Assembly (NCBI GenBank): GCA_024710705.1
Contig: JANJUF010000087.1
Location: forward strand, 1-59,304
Direction: 5' to 3'
From: Gemmatimonadaceae bacterium
GTDB lineage: Bacteria > Gemmatimonadota > Gemmatimonadetes > Gemmatimonadales > Gemmatimonadaceae
DNA length: 59,304 bases
Shown: piece after piece, positions 1-7,639 of the stretch
Layout of the letters: each line of letters opens with the position of its first letter
How positions within the stretch are numbered: the stretch's first letter is position 1
Translations under genes and position numbers: made by a program
The notes under the pieces: generated by a model
The model's database searches: none
What the model was told of the DNA's origin: nothing
What the model saw: the letters and a program-made list of their open reading frames with translations, nothing else

Positions 1-219
1 GTGCCCCTCCGCGTCGAGGATGCAGAGTTGGCTCTCGCGCTTGTGGAGATCAATCCCTATCATATCCATGGCGGCTGGCCTCCGCAGTGTGCCCCGTCGC
101 GAGACGGTGAGCACGGTAGATGGTATGGGGCAGAACCTTGCACCCCGCGATGGGCGGAGGTCCAGCCGCCGCTTCATACCAACTATGGGAGCGCTCGCAG
201 CAGAAGCACACGTTACCTC
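1..219 (+). repeat. attC-like cassette recombination site (left part possibly cut by window edge)
   Basis: Both flanks match the block at 4580-4697. They share the 'cctccgcgtcgaggatgc' start, the 'cgccgcttcat' middle and the 'cgctcgcagcagaagcacac' end, but this copy has about 100 extra bases inside. The right end 'cacacgttacc' (GTTACC at 212) resembles the acgttagc-type ends of the sites at 813, 1452 and 7597, which fits the R' box of an integron attC where recombination cuts G/TT. The arms are degenerate and the 5' box is not clear, so this is a family call from repetition in the window. Confidence 0.45.
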
Positions 220-233
220 GACGGAGACAACAT

Positions 234-680
234 CTGAGCTGGGGAAAGTGGCTGCCCATTGAGAACCGGTCTTCTCACAACGGACCGGCCGTCTACCAGA
301 TTCGCGCCGTCCAGGATCACTCGCCTCTCACCTTGGCTCGCCTGCTCGGCCCCGATCATTCGGGCGTACTCTCCATTGGCGAGACTGGAGCGTTCGAGAA
401 GCGGAGGCAGCAGTTCTGCCGCGGCCTGCGCTCTGGCGCCGGACACTCCGAAGCGAACCTCATCTGGGTCCTCGGCCGTACGACACCCGTCGACTCGTTG
501 CTCGCCGAGGCTCACCTTCAGTATCGCATTCAGGCTTGCGATTCCAAGAAGGCGGCTGTGGCGCTCGAAAAGGACATTATCTGGGCGTACGCCATGAAGT
601 TTGGGGAGGTGCCTCCATTCAACTCGTCCTTCCCAGGGCGAAGCGAGAGGATCTCCAAACATCGGCGCGCCGCGAGATAA
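234..680 (+). CDS. GIY-YIG-like cassette protein, start uncertain
   Basis: A protein of about 148 residues with a coherent, non-shadow sequence. Visible motifs are VYQIRAV, GVLSIGETG, RRQQF, GHSEANL and, near the C-terminus, FGEVPPFNSS. The VYxIRA...GVLxIGETG...RRxQF pattern resembles a degenerate GIY-YIG nuclease fold, and similar short proteins are, as I recall, common in soil integron cassettes. No ATG or GTG lies at the right place after the upstream attC-like end (212). Candidates are CTG at 234 or ATT at 258, so translation may start at a rare codon or the 5' end may be damaged. The stop (678-680) lies inside the R'' box of the next attC, as is usual for a compact cassette. A nuclease function is inferred, not shown. 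Confidence 0.55.
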   Translation: MSWGKWLPIENRSSHNGPAVYQIRAVQDHSPLTLARLLGPDHSGVLSIGETGAFEKRRQQFCRGLRSGAGHSEANLIWVLGRTTPVDSLLAEAHLQYRIQACDSKKAAVALEKDIIWAYAMKFGEVPPFNSSFPGRSERISKHRRAAR

Positions 681-813
681 CGACGCTTCCTGCCGATGAA
701 CGCAGTGCAGATGGCGGTTGTGGGGCGGCCGCCTGTGGAAGCACGGGACGGCCTAGCGGCCGCCCCACAACTGCTTCTTATTGAAGCGTTCACAGCACAA
801 GCTGACGTTAGCT
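676..813 (+). repeat. attC-like site with 16-bp perfect stem
   Basis: The site begins GATAACGACGCTT (676) and ends AAGCTGACGTTAGC (to 812). These outer arms are imperfectly complementary, as the R''/L'' and L'/R' boxes of integron attC sites are. Inside is a 16-bp perfect inverted repeat (717-732 and 756-771) around a 23-nt spacer. It sits exactly between the stop of one small ORF and the RBS region of the next. At 138 bp it is within the size range of VCR-type attC sites. It is the best-formed site in the window. Confidence 0.7.
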
Positions 814-843
814 TGACCGGCACGTCTTTCGACGGGTGGAGCA

Positions 844-1038
844 ATGAGTAGCAGACACCTCAAGCTGGCACTCACGTTCACGATCGTGACCTCGACTGCG
901 GCAGTCGTCGGCCCTCGTCTCGGCGAATGGATCACCCAGGACGACACGCTCGCATGGCAGTTGCTGCCGTGGGGACTCCTCGGCGCGTGTGGTCTAGGCT
1001 TCTACCTCTGGGCGCGTCGAGCGTCCCCACCCTCGTGA
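844..1038 (+). CDS. small membrane protein of a cassette
   Basis: A 64-residue protein with two hydrophobic stretches (roughly residues 8-24 and 42-57), a short polar loop and a basic C-terminus (WARRASPPS), so it is probably an inner-membrane protein with two helices. The ATG follows 'ggtggagca' 31 nt after the R' box of the preceding attC-like site, and the stop is 18 nt before the next GCTAACG box, so the ORF fills one cassette. I do not recognise a family. Its compact fit between two sites is the main support for its being real. Confidence 0.6.
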   Translation: MSSRHLKLALTFTIVTSTAAVVGPRLGEWITQDDTLAWQLLPWGLLGACGLGFYLWARRASPPS

Positions 1039-1056
1039 GGTGTCGGCGTGGGGCAA

Positions 1057-1452
1057 GCTAACGACGCTTGGTAACTGACAGCGGATCTTGCTCCAGTTCG
1101 GTTGACACTTCCACCTAACCACGATTCCGGAGGTGTCCGATGCCGCGGAGCGGTCCGCGCCCGATCCACAGGTACTCCAAGGAGTTCAAGCGCGCCGCGG
1201 TGCGCCTGAGCCAGGTCCCCGGGATGCAGGTGAAAACGGTGGCCACGCACGCACTCCGCGCTCGCCCACCGCTCGTCAGTTGCCTTCAAACGACGGGCAA
1301 CCTTACTCCAAGGTGTCAGCGAAAGTGGAGCAACATCCCGAACGAACGTGCGCATTGGGCTCGGCCGGACGTCCGCACTGACCTAGGCTCGGTTGCGGAC
1401 GCCCGCCAAACCATTCTTATTGGACCGCTCGCAGCACAAGCCCACGTCAGCC
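1057..1452 (+). repeat. attC-like site interrupted by an IS fragment
   Basis: The 5' box GCTAACGACGCTT (1057) is the clean partner of acgttagc ends. The matching 3' end 'ttattggaccgctcgcagcacaagcccacgtcagc' finishes near 1452 and is closely similar to the end of the site at 773-812. The roughly 395-bp span is too long for one site and contains an IS3-type transposase fragment (1140-1256). It also holds an inner hairpin, CGTCCGC (1370-1376) with GCGGACG (1395-1401). The simplest reading is one attC split by insertion and decay; two partial sites are also possible. Confidence 0.5.
1140..1256 (+). pseudogene. N-terminal fragment of an IS3-type transposase OrfA
   Basis: After the ATG at 1140 the reading RYSKEFKRAAVRLSQVPGM followed by VKTVATHAL matches the helix-turn-helix start of IS3/IS911-type OrfA proteins (YSxEFKxxAVRLxxxxGxxVxxVAxxL). 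Similarity ends after about 39 residues. The downstream frame is low-complexity and has no OrfB, so this is a remnant. An RBS-like 'ggaggtg' lies just upstream. It lies within a split attC-like site, which suggests past insertion into the cassette array. Confidence 0.6.
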
Positions 1453-1474
1453 GGACGACCTCGGATCGGGCGCC

Positions 1475-1672
1475 ATGAGCAAATCGGAGCTAAAGCTCTA
1501 CTCGGCAGTCGACGTCGAGAACGCCCGCACGAAGGCCCAAATCGTCGGCATCGTGCAAGGCGCCGGAGGCGTGATGCTACTCGGCCTTCTGTTCACCGTC
1601 ATCGGCTGGATCCCGATGCTCGCGGTGGGCGCACTCGTCGTCTTCGTCCTGGTGAAGCTGCTCTCGAGGTGA
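1475..1672 (+). CDS. small membrane protein of a cassette
   Basis: A 65-residue protein with a soluble N-terminus (about residues 1-22, charged, ELKLYSAVDVENARTKAQ) and two closely spaced hydrophobic segments (about 24-42 and 46-62) that should form a helical hairpin, ending KLLSR. The ATG lies 23 nt after the R' box ending at 1452. No family recognised. It is the last plus-strand cassette ORF before two minus-strand genes, and no attC-like 3' site is obvious after its stop, so the 3' part of this cassette may have been lost. Confidence 0.6.
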   Translation: MSKSELKLYSAVDVENARTKAQIVGIVQGAGGVMLLGLLFTVIGWIPMLAVGALVVFVLVKLLSR

Positions 1673-1720
1673 TGGCGGTCCGTCGCCGCGGCAACGCGTG
1701 GAACAGCCGAGATGGCCCGC

Positions 1721-2398
1721 TCAGCGCGGAAGCGCCACCTCACGGGCCGTGGGGAATGCCGGCGCCGGCATCGGTCCGGCGATCATGCCGTACAACCCGG
1801 CCCAGAAATCCGGTGGCCCTTCGCTGGGTTGCACGCGGTTCGTCTGCGGCGCGACGCCGCGCTTGAGGTAGGCGGCGATGGCCCAGAGGTCAGTCTCCGG
1901 CATGTGTCGGAACGCTGGCCATGGCATGGGCGGCGCGAGGTACTTCGGATTCGCCGGGAAGTTTCCCTCGCCCGGCGTGCTGGACGTGATCACGGCGTCC
2001 GGCGTCTCGCCGGGGCGCAGGCCGTAGCGCAGGGCATTGTAGATCTGGCGCTCGGTGAAGCGCCCGAGTCCCGTCTCGTTGTCGGGCGTCAGGTTCCGCG
2101 GCCAGGTCTTGAACTTCCCGCCCGGAGTGGGAATGACCGCCGGCCAGAACAGCGTGTCATCCGTCCCGGCGCGGAATCCCACCAGCCACATCGGGGCCGA
2201 CGGGTTGTCGCCACCGCCGTGGCAGTCGCCGCAGCCGTGATGGATGGCGACCGTGCGTCCATACGCGATCGTGTCGGCGGCGCTCAGGAGCCGTGGCCCA
2301 CCTGCGGTCGCGTCCGCGCTTCCCGCCGGCTGACACCCTGCGATGGCGACCACTACGACCAACGCCGCTGCGCTGATCGACCGTCCGTGCATGAACAT
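1721..2398 (-). CDS. c-type cytochrome lipoprotein
   Basis: A 225-residue secreted monohaem cytochrome c. The N-terminus is a lipoprotein signal (hydrophobic AAALVVVVAIAGC), so the protein is probably anchored in the outer leaflet or periplasm. One haem motif, CGDCH, is seen near residue 60, and a Met-containing segment (PWPAFRHMPETDLWAIAAYL) fits the C-terminal helix and axial Met of class I cytochromes. I chose ATG 2398 over an upstream ATG (2428) because a strong 'aaggggggcggg' RBS precedes it. It lies 13 nt downstream of the multicopper oxidase gene and is probably co-transcribed, so it may accept or deliver electrons for that oxidase. The partner is inferred. Confidence 0.8.
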   Translation of the reverse strand: MFMHGRSISAAALVVVVAIAGCQPAGSADATAGGPRLLSAADTIAYGRTVAIHHGCGDCHGGGDNPSAPMWLVGFRAGTDDTLFWPAVIPTPGGKFKTWPRNLTPDNETGLGRFTERQIYNALRYGLRPGETPDAVITSSTPGEGNFPANPKYLAPPMPWPAFRHMPETDLWAIAAYLKRGVAPQTNRVQPSEGPPDFWAGLYGMIAGPMPAPAFPTAREVALPR

Positions 2399-2411
2399 CC
2401 CGCCCCCCTTG

Positions 2412-3848
2412 CTAACGTTTGACCTCAAGGATGCCCATCATCCCCTGATCTTCGTGATCGAGGATGTGGCAGTGGAACATCCACTTCCCGGGGAAGTCGT
2501 CGAAGCGCACGACGAACCGCACCGTTTCCTGCCGCCGCACGTTCACGGCGTCCTTCCAACTGCGGAACGGCTCCGGCACCCCGTTGCGCTCGATCACCTG
2601 GAACTGGAACCCGTGCAGGTGAAAGGGGTGGTCCATGCCGACGACGTTCTCCACCGTCCAGATCTCCGTGGCGCCGAGCCGCGCGGTGAAGTCCACGCGC
2701 GCAAGATCGAAGTGCCGGTTGTTGATCATGCCCTGCCCGAAGGTCACCGTCCGGCGCACGGTGGCGCGGGCGGTGTCGAGGGGCGGGACGCGCCGCAGCA
2801 CCGCCGGAATGGCGACCGCCGCCGCGGCCGGAGCGCGCGAGGTCTGGATCGTGAGGATGTCGCGCGGCCGATCCCAATCGCGCGGCCGAGTTTGCGGTAT
2901 GTAGCGATCGTAGGGCAAGCTGCGCAGCACGGTGCGAGTGCCCGGGGCGCCGCCGCGCACCAGGATCTCCACGCGCTCGGAGTTCGCCACCACCAGTTCG
3001 TCTACTTCCACGGGGCGCTCGAACAGTCCTCCGTCGCTGCCCACGTGCAGGATGCGCTGGCCGGGAATCGCCAAGCGGAACACGCGCGCGGCGGCTGCGT
3101 TGATGATCCGCCACCGCTGCACCTCGCCCGGCCGGATGCTGATGGTCGGCATCTCCTGGCCATTCACGAACAGCACGTCCCCTTCCCGACCATTCTCGGC
3201 GTCGATGCGCGCCGCCATCGAGCGCGGCTCGGCGAGGTCGATCGAACCATCCGGCCGGAAGCGCTGGTCGGCGAGCACGAGGAGCCGTTCGGTGATCGCG
3301 CGCGGCAGCGGGTCATCCGGCGCCCGCACGATGATGGCCCCGTACAGCCCCTTGGCCACCTGATGTCCGGTACGATGGTGCAGGTGCGGATGGTACCAGT
3401 AGGTACCGGCCGATCCGCGGGGGACGGTCCAGCGGAAGTCGCGGCGTCCGCCGGCTGGGACGGGATGGAACGGACTGCCGTCCTGGTCCGCTGGCAAATG
3501 GATGCCGTGCCAGTGGACCGTGGTCGGCTCGGCGAGATCGTTCCGGAAATGGATGATCACGCGATCACCCTCGCGGAGCTCGAGCGTCGGTCCCGGCGAG
3601 CTGCCGTTGTACGCGAACACGTCCGTGATCTGTCCGTTGCGCAGGGCCAGCCGGGTGGCCGACGCCGTGAGCGTCACCTCGACGACGCCAGGGCGCGTGG
3701 ACTCATTGCGCAGTACCGGCGGCGCGGCAAGTTCCGTCGCAGTCTGGCGCTGCGGCAGCACGCGCAGCCCGAGACTCGTCAGGAGCAGCGCGACAAGCAC
3801 GCTGCCCCGAACGAGGCACTTCGGACATCCACGCTTCGTAGCGTGCAC
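2412..3848 (-). CDS. multicopper oxidase (three-domain, CueO/laccase-like)
   Basis: A 478-residue exported multicopper oxidase. Copper motifs are HWHGIH, WYHPHLHH, HPFHLHG and the C-terminal MFHCHILDHEDQGMMG, giving a full type 1 and trinuclear type 2/3 copper set. Such enzymes oxidise Cu(I), phenols or other metals with O2. The GTG at 3848 is the likely start: it follows a GGGAG motif and begins a short basic segment plus hydrophobic helix (VLVALLLTSLGL). The much longer upstream reading is Arg-rich shadow. It is the first gene of a two-gene minus-strand operon with the cytochrome c, inserted against the direction of the cassette array. It may be functionally related to the Cus/Cop island downstream; that link is inferred. 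Confidence 0.88.
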   Translation of the reverse strand: MHATKRGCPKCLVRGSVLVALLLTSLGLRVLPQRQTATELAAPPVLRNESTRPGVVEVTLTASATRLALRNGQITDVFAYNGSSPGPTLELREGDRVIIHFRNDLAEPTTVHWHGIHLPADQDGSPFHPVPAGGRRDFRWTVPRGSAGTYWYHPHLHHRTGHQVAKGLYGAIIVRAPDDPLPRAITERLLVLADQRFRPDGSIDLAEPRSMAARIDAENGREGDVLFVNGQEMPTISIRPGEVQRWRIINAAAARVFRLAIPGQRILHVGSDGGLFERPVEVDELVVANSERVEILVRGGAPGTRTVLRSLPYDRYIPQTRPRDWDRPRDILTIQTSRAPAAAAVAIPAVLRRVPPLDTARATVRRTVTFGQGMINNRHFDLARVDFTARLGATEIWTVENVVGMDHPFHLHGFQFQVIERNGVPEPFRSWKDAVNVRRQETVRFVVRFDDFPGKWMFHCHILDHEDQGMMGILEVKR

Positions 3849-4048
3849 GCAGACTCCCGGTGCTGATTGGGGGGAGGAGGCCGCTGATGAGCGCGGCAAA
3901 CGTGCTGCGTCCGGGCGCTGCTGTAAAGTCCTGCCCCTCCGGGGCGAGATGGCGGGCGGCCGGTCGCGCCGCCATGATTCCCGGGCCACCGACGCCACGG
4001 CCGCACACCCCCGACACCCGCCCGATCCGCCCACACGACGCCACCGAC
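3849..4048. promoter_or_regulatory. divergent intergenic region between MCO and DUF4440 genes
   Basis: These 200 bp separate two divergently transcribed starts (GTG 3848 minus, ATG 4049 plus), so promoters for both should lie here. I see no clear -35/-10 pair, operator or strong hairpin by eye. Confidence 0.3.
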
Positions 4049-4522
4049 ATGAAACCCCGTCCCTTCGCCGTGGAGCGCGCCCTGCTCCTCCTTCTCCTCG
4101 CCGCCGCCTGCGCCCGCGAAGCCGCACCGGACCCGGCCGCCGATCGACAGGCCATCGCGGCGGTGCGCGCACAGTTCGAGGCCGCGGAGAACGCCTCCGA
4201 CATCGAGCAAGTCCGCGCGGCCTTCGCCGAGGACATTCAAATGATGGCACCGAACGCGCCGGCGGCGGTGGGCATCGATAGCGCCGTCGCGCGGCTGCAG
4301 CGCACGTTCGACGCGGGCCGCCTGGCCATTCGCTACGAGAGCGAGGAGATCGTGGCCTTCGGCGACTGGGGGTTCGATCGCGGGACCTATCGCTTCACGA
4401 TGACGCCCGCGTCCGGCGCGGCTGCAAGCAGTCAGACGGGAAAGTACCTTTGGATCTCCCAGCGGCAGACGGATGGAACGTGGAAACTCAGTCGCGTCAC
4501 CTGGAACGGTAACGGCGGATAG
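4049..4522 (+). CDS. DUF4440/SnoaL-like lipoprotein
   Basis: A 157-residue protein. A lipoprotein signal (ALLLLLLAAAC, Cys near residue 22) is followed by a cystatin/NTF2-like fold of the DUF4440 or SgcJ type: AIAAVRAQFEAAENASD, then a beta-rich part ending GKYLWISQRQTDGTWKLSRVTWN. The 'W+ddGtWKi' ending is diagnostic of the family. These proteins are usually small-molecule-binding domains or ketosteroid-isomerase-like, with the specific role unknown. An in-frame upstream extension lacks an RBS; ATG 4049 begins the signal peptide. The gene is divergent from the multicopper oxidase, and the attC-like block at 4580 follows, so it may be a cassette ORF. Confidence 0.75.
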   Translation: MKPRPFAVERALLLLLLAAACAREAAPDPAADRQAIAAVRAQFEAAENASDIEQVRAAFAEDIQMMAPNAPAAVGIDSAVARLQRTFDAGRLAIRYESEEIVAFGDWGFDRGTYRFTMTPASGAAASSQTGKYLWISQRQTDGTWKLSRVTWNGNGG

Positions 4523-4579
4523 GCCGTCGCGCGGCATCCGCGGAGCTTCGTCCCGGCCACTGCGATGCCGCTCCGGGGC

Positions 4580-4697
4580 GTGCCCCTCCGCGTCGAGGAT
4601 GCCGAGCTGGCTCTCGCGCCTGTACGGAGGGGTGAGGTCCAGTCGCCGCTTCATGCCAACGAGGGAATCGCTCGCAGTAGAAGCACACAGTACACTG
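4580..4697 (+). repeat. attC-like site, second copy of the block at 1-219
   Basis: About 118 bp sharing both flanks with the block at window position 1, with 'cctccgcgtcgaggatgc' at the start and 'tcgctcgcagtagaagcacac' at the end. The terminal R' box is degenerate (agtacac). It lies between the DUF4440 gene and the signal-peptide hydrolase, which starts 24 nt later. Confidence 0.5.
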
Positions 4698-4720
4698 ACA
4701 TCCCGAGCTCGGACCTTCAC

Positions 4721-5659
4721 ATGATACGCGCTCAGATCGCAGCCGCCTTCGCTTGTGTCGTACTGCTGCTCGCACCACACGCATCGCGTGGCCAGGGCGC
4801 ACCGGCCGATTCCAGCCGCTTCGTCGATGTGCACGGCACCCGCCTCTTCGTGCGCGAAGTGGGCTCCGGTACGCCACTCGTCGTCCTTCACGGCGGCCCT
4901 GGCCTCAGTCACGACTACCTCGCACCGCAGTTGATCGCCCTTCTGGCGCAGGAGTACCGCCTCATCTTCTACGACCAGCGGGCCAGCGGCAGATCCTCAG
5001 GGCGCGAGGACACCACACGCTTGACCATGGCCCAGTTCGTGGAAGACCTCGAGCAGCTGCGCGTGACACTCGGGCTTGGAGCGATGAACCTGCTCGGGCA
5101 CTCGTTCGGGGGCCTGCTCGCGATGCAGTACGCGAGCACCTATCCGCAGTCGGTGCGCACCTTGCTTCTCCTCGACTCGTCGCCGGCGAGCTGGGCGCTG
5201 AACTTTCCGTACTTCCGGAGGACCATCGCGGAGCGTCAGGGTGAAGCGGGCCGGCGGGAGCTCGAAGCGCTCCTCGCACCCGCCGGTGCCCGCACCGACC
5301 CGGCCACGATGACTCGGTACTACCGGATGTATTTCCGGTCGTTCTTCCATGACCCGCGCCAGAGTGAGCAACTCGAGCTCGGGATCGATGCGCACTGGCT
5401 CGCCAACGTGGCCGTCACGAACGGTCGGGTGTGGGGCGACCTCGGCGAGTATGACATCCACGAACGCCTGCCTCGGATTCAAGCGCCCACGCTGATCGTC
5501 CACGGCACCTCGAGCGTCCTTTCGATGCAAGGCGCCGAGGCGATAGCCGCCCGTATCCCGCGCTCCCGCCTCATCCGACTGCAGGACGTCGGGCACTTCC
5601 CGTACATCGAGGCGCCTCTCGCGTTCAGCACTACGGTCCGCACCTTTGTCTGGCCATGA
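4721..5659 (+). CDS. secreted alpha/beta hydrolase, prolyl-iminopeptidase-like
   Basis: A 312-residue protein with a cleavable signal peptide (about residues 1-24, ending ASRGQ) and an S33-type alpha/beta hydrolase domain. Visible are the oxyanion-hole motif HGGPGLSHDY, the DQRASGRSS segment, the nucleophile elbow GHSFGG and a C-terminal catalytic His in DVGHFPYIE. Family members cleave N-terminal proline or act as general esterases; the substrate here cannot be read. ATG 4721 is chosen because it opens the signal peptide right after the attC-like site; a longer in-frame upstream reading would run through that site. A good attC-like 5' box follows the stop by about 20 nt, so it occupies one cassette. 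Confidence 0.85.
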   Translation: MIRAQIAAAFACVVLLLAPHASRGQGAPADSSRFVDVHGTRLFVREVGSGTPLVVLHGGPGLSHDYLAPQLIALLAQEYRLIFYDQRASGRSSGREDTTRLTMAQFVEDLEQLRVTLGLGAMNLLGHSFGGLLAMQYASTYPQSVRTLLLLDSSPASWALNFPYFRRTIAERQGEAGRRELEALLAPAGARTDPATMTRYYRMYFRSFFHDPRQSEQLELGIDAHWLANVAVTNGRVWGDLGEYDIHERLPRIQAPTLIVHGTSSVLSMQGAEAIAARIPRSRLIRLQDVGHFPYIEAPLAFSTTVRTFVWP

Positions 5660-5679
5660 GCACCGTGGGGTGCGCGCAG

Positions 5680-5882
5680 CGTAACGACTCCTGCAACCGT
5701 CAGCCACGCGATTGAGACGCCCGCTGCACGGCGTCATTCCGCGAGCGTCCGCTGCCATCGACGCGTTGCGATCAGTTGTGGAGGCGACAACACGGAGCGC
5801 GCCGAATCCTGTCCGGCACACCTCAACCACGCCGCCTCTCCGAGCTGCCGTAGAACGGGCCGTCGCTGAAACGGCGTTAGGG
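5680..5882 (+). repeat. attC-like site
   Basis: It starts GCGTAACGACTCC (5680) soon after a stop codon and ends GAAACGGCGTTAGGG (to 5882), 20 nt before the next start. The ends can pair (CGTAACG with the complement of CGTTAGG). At about 203 bp it is longer than the neighbouring sites and its interior has no clean stem, so it may be decayed. Confidence 0.5.
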
Positions 5883-5902
5883 GATCAATCGTAGTGCGGG
5901 AC

Positions 5903-7432
5903 ATGACCTCTCATCCGCGTGTCGTCGGCCGTCGGTTCGCCGCACTGCTTATCGCAGCAGCCATGCTCGGTGCCAGTGCAACACTCACTGCGCAGACGCC
6001 GGTCGCCGACTCGGCTCTCACTCTATGGCAGCAACGAAACAGCGCGCTCGCGACATCGGTCTTTGCGGCGACGTGGCAGACGACGCCAGCTGAGTTCCGC
6101 CGCACGTGGGACGCCGCGCTCGAGACTGAGCGCACGGCGCTCGCGCGATACCGCGACCGCCTCACCGCGAGCCAGTTCGACGAGGAACTGTTGCGCCTCC
6201 GCCTGCGGCACGCGTGGGGGCGGGTCTTGTGGCCATACTTTCACTGGCGCGAGAGCGACGCGACTGATGTGGTCCGCGACGTCGGGCTGGACACGCTCAT
6301 CCGCACGTTGCCGCTCGACGACGAGCGCTGGTGGGCGCTTCCGGAACATGGCGCGTTGAGGGGCGCGCTGGTGCACGAGCACGCGCGCACGTTGCTCGCG
6401 CGCCGCCCGGCACAGCGTAGCGGCGACGCGCAATGGCTTCGCGCCGAGTTCGCAGCGGCGCTGGAACTGTTCCGCAGCGAGTCGGTACAGCGGAGCGTCA
6501 CCACTACGATGCTCCTCACGCACCTCGACGACAACAATGAACGTGGCGTTGACTCGGTCTACGCCCAGTGGGTCGCACTTCGCCCTGACTCGGCATCGCG
6601 CCGGCGTGTCGACTCCTTGATCGCCGCCCACCACGCCGCGCGTGCTGGACATGCGGTCGACACCTATCGGCGCATCGACGGCGTACCGCTCGAGTTGCAC
6701 ATCCTGCGCCCGACCGCCGGCGACACCAGCGGCGTGCGTCCCGCGATGCTTTGGTTCCACGGCGGCTCCGGAACGTCGGGCAACTGGAGCCACTCTCCGG
6801 GCGTCGTCCGCGAGCTCAGGCGGCTCGGCCTCGTTGTCGTGAGCGTGGAGTACCGCACCGCTAACCGATTCGACGCCGGCCCGATCGAACAGGCAGATGA
6901 CGCACGCGCAGCATTCGAGTACGTCCAGCGCAATGCGGACCGCCTCCGCGTTGATCCCGATCGCATCGGCGTCGCCGGCTTCTCCTCCGGAGCGGGACTC
7001 GCTCTTTGGCTCGGCACACGCGGCCACTCCGCACATGCGCTCAACACCGAAGTCGTGGCGACCGAGCGACGGTACCCCGCGGCCGTGATCACCAGCGGCG
7101 TGTGCGTAGATCCCGCGGGCCCCAAGGAGGACGGCTACTTCCGCAAACGCGTGAGTGAGCGCGCCTCGGTGCGACTCTTCTCGCCGATTGACCTCATTGC
7201 AGCCGGTCAACCGCGCACGCTCATGATCCACGCAGCGAATGACGAGTACTGCGACTTCACCGACGCCGAGCGGTTCAGCGTGATGTCGGGCGCAGTCGGG
7301 AATGATGTGATGTTCGTGCCGGTACCCAATGCGACGCACTTCTTCGGTTTCTACGATCGATCCGGTCAGGCGCTTATGCGCAGCGCGATTGAGGACGCGC
7401 TGGCTCACTGGGGCTGGTTGCACCGCCCGTGA
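5903..7432 (+). CDS. secreted alpha/beta hydrolase (esterase) with helical N-terminal domain
   Basis: A 509-residue protein: a signal peptide (AALLIAAAMLGASATLTAQ), a helix-rich N-terminal region of about 200 residues of unknown role, then an alpha/beta hydrolase of the abhydrolase_3/prolyl-oligopeptidase type. Motifs are the HGG oxyanion hole (LWFHGGSG), the nucleophile elbow GFSSGAG, an Asp in ANDEYCDF and the His in NATHFF. It likely hydrolyses an ester outside the cytoplasm. GTG 5894 is an alternative start three codons upstream. It is one gene-cassette unit, flanked by attC-like sites at 5680-5882 and 7508-7597. Confidence 0.8.
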   Translation: MTSHPRVVGRRFAALLIAAAMLGASATLTAQTPVADSALTLWQQRNSALATSVFAATWQTTPAEFRRTWDAALETERTALARYRDRLTASQFDEELLRLRLRHAWGRVLWPYFHWRESDATDVVRDVGLDTLIRTLPLDDERWWALPEHGALRGALVHEHARTLLARRPAQRSGDAQWLRAEFAAALELFRSESVQRSVTTTMLLTHLDDNNERGVDSVYAQWVALRPDSASRRRVDSLIAAHHAARAGHAVDTYRRIDGVPLELHILRPTAGDTSGVRPAMLWFHGGSGTSGNWSHSPGVVRELRRLGLVVVSVEYRTANRFDAGPIEQADDARAAFEYVQRNADRLRVDPDRIGVAGFSSGAGLALWLGTRGHSAHALNTEVVATERRYPAAVITSGVCVDPAGPKEDGYFRKRVSERASVRLFSPIDLIAAGQPRTLMIHAANDEYCDFTDAERFSVMSGAVGNDVMFVPVPNATHFFGFYDRSGQALMRSAIEDALAHWGWLHRP

Positions 7433-7443
7433 TTCACAGTCCC

Positions 7444-7468
7444 CCGCGCCGTTTCTCAAGAGGCGCGG
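7444..7468 (+). terminator. hairpin after hydrolase stop
   Basis: CCGCGCC (7444-7450) and GGCGCGG (7462-7468) form a 7-bp perfect stem with an 11-nt loop, 11 nt after the stop codon. There is no T-run, so intrinsic termination is uncertain. Confidence 0.35.
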
Positions 7469-7507
7469 CGACAGCGCCTGCGCCTCTTGTCCGTCCATTC
7501 AGGCGCG

Positions 7508-7597
7508 GTGTAACGAAGCTTGCTGCCGACAAGCGCGGGGTGCGGTAGCGGTTGCGGCGCCTCGGCGTCATCTTCCGTGCAGAAGCACACGTCAGCT
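7508..7597 (+). repeat. attC-like site (about 90 bp)
   Basis: The 5' part is GTGTAACGAAGCTT (7508) and the 3' part is 'cagaagcacacgtcagct' (GTCAGCT at 7591). The last 20 nt closely match the ends of the sites at 1-219 and 1452. It sits between the hydrolase and the DUF3995 gene. Confidence 0.55.
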
Positions 7598-7639
7598 GGA
7601 CCTGACGCGCGGCGCTCGTCTCACCGTCCCGGAGGTCAC

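Noticed and set aside
3849-4250. 134-codon N-terminal extension of the multicopper oxidase
   Set aside because: Arg/Pro-rich shadow sequence opposite the DUF4440 lipoprotein; the signal-like helix begins after GTG 3848.
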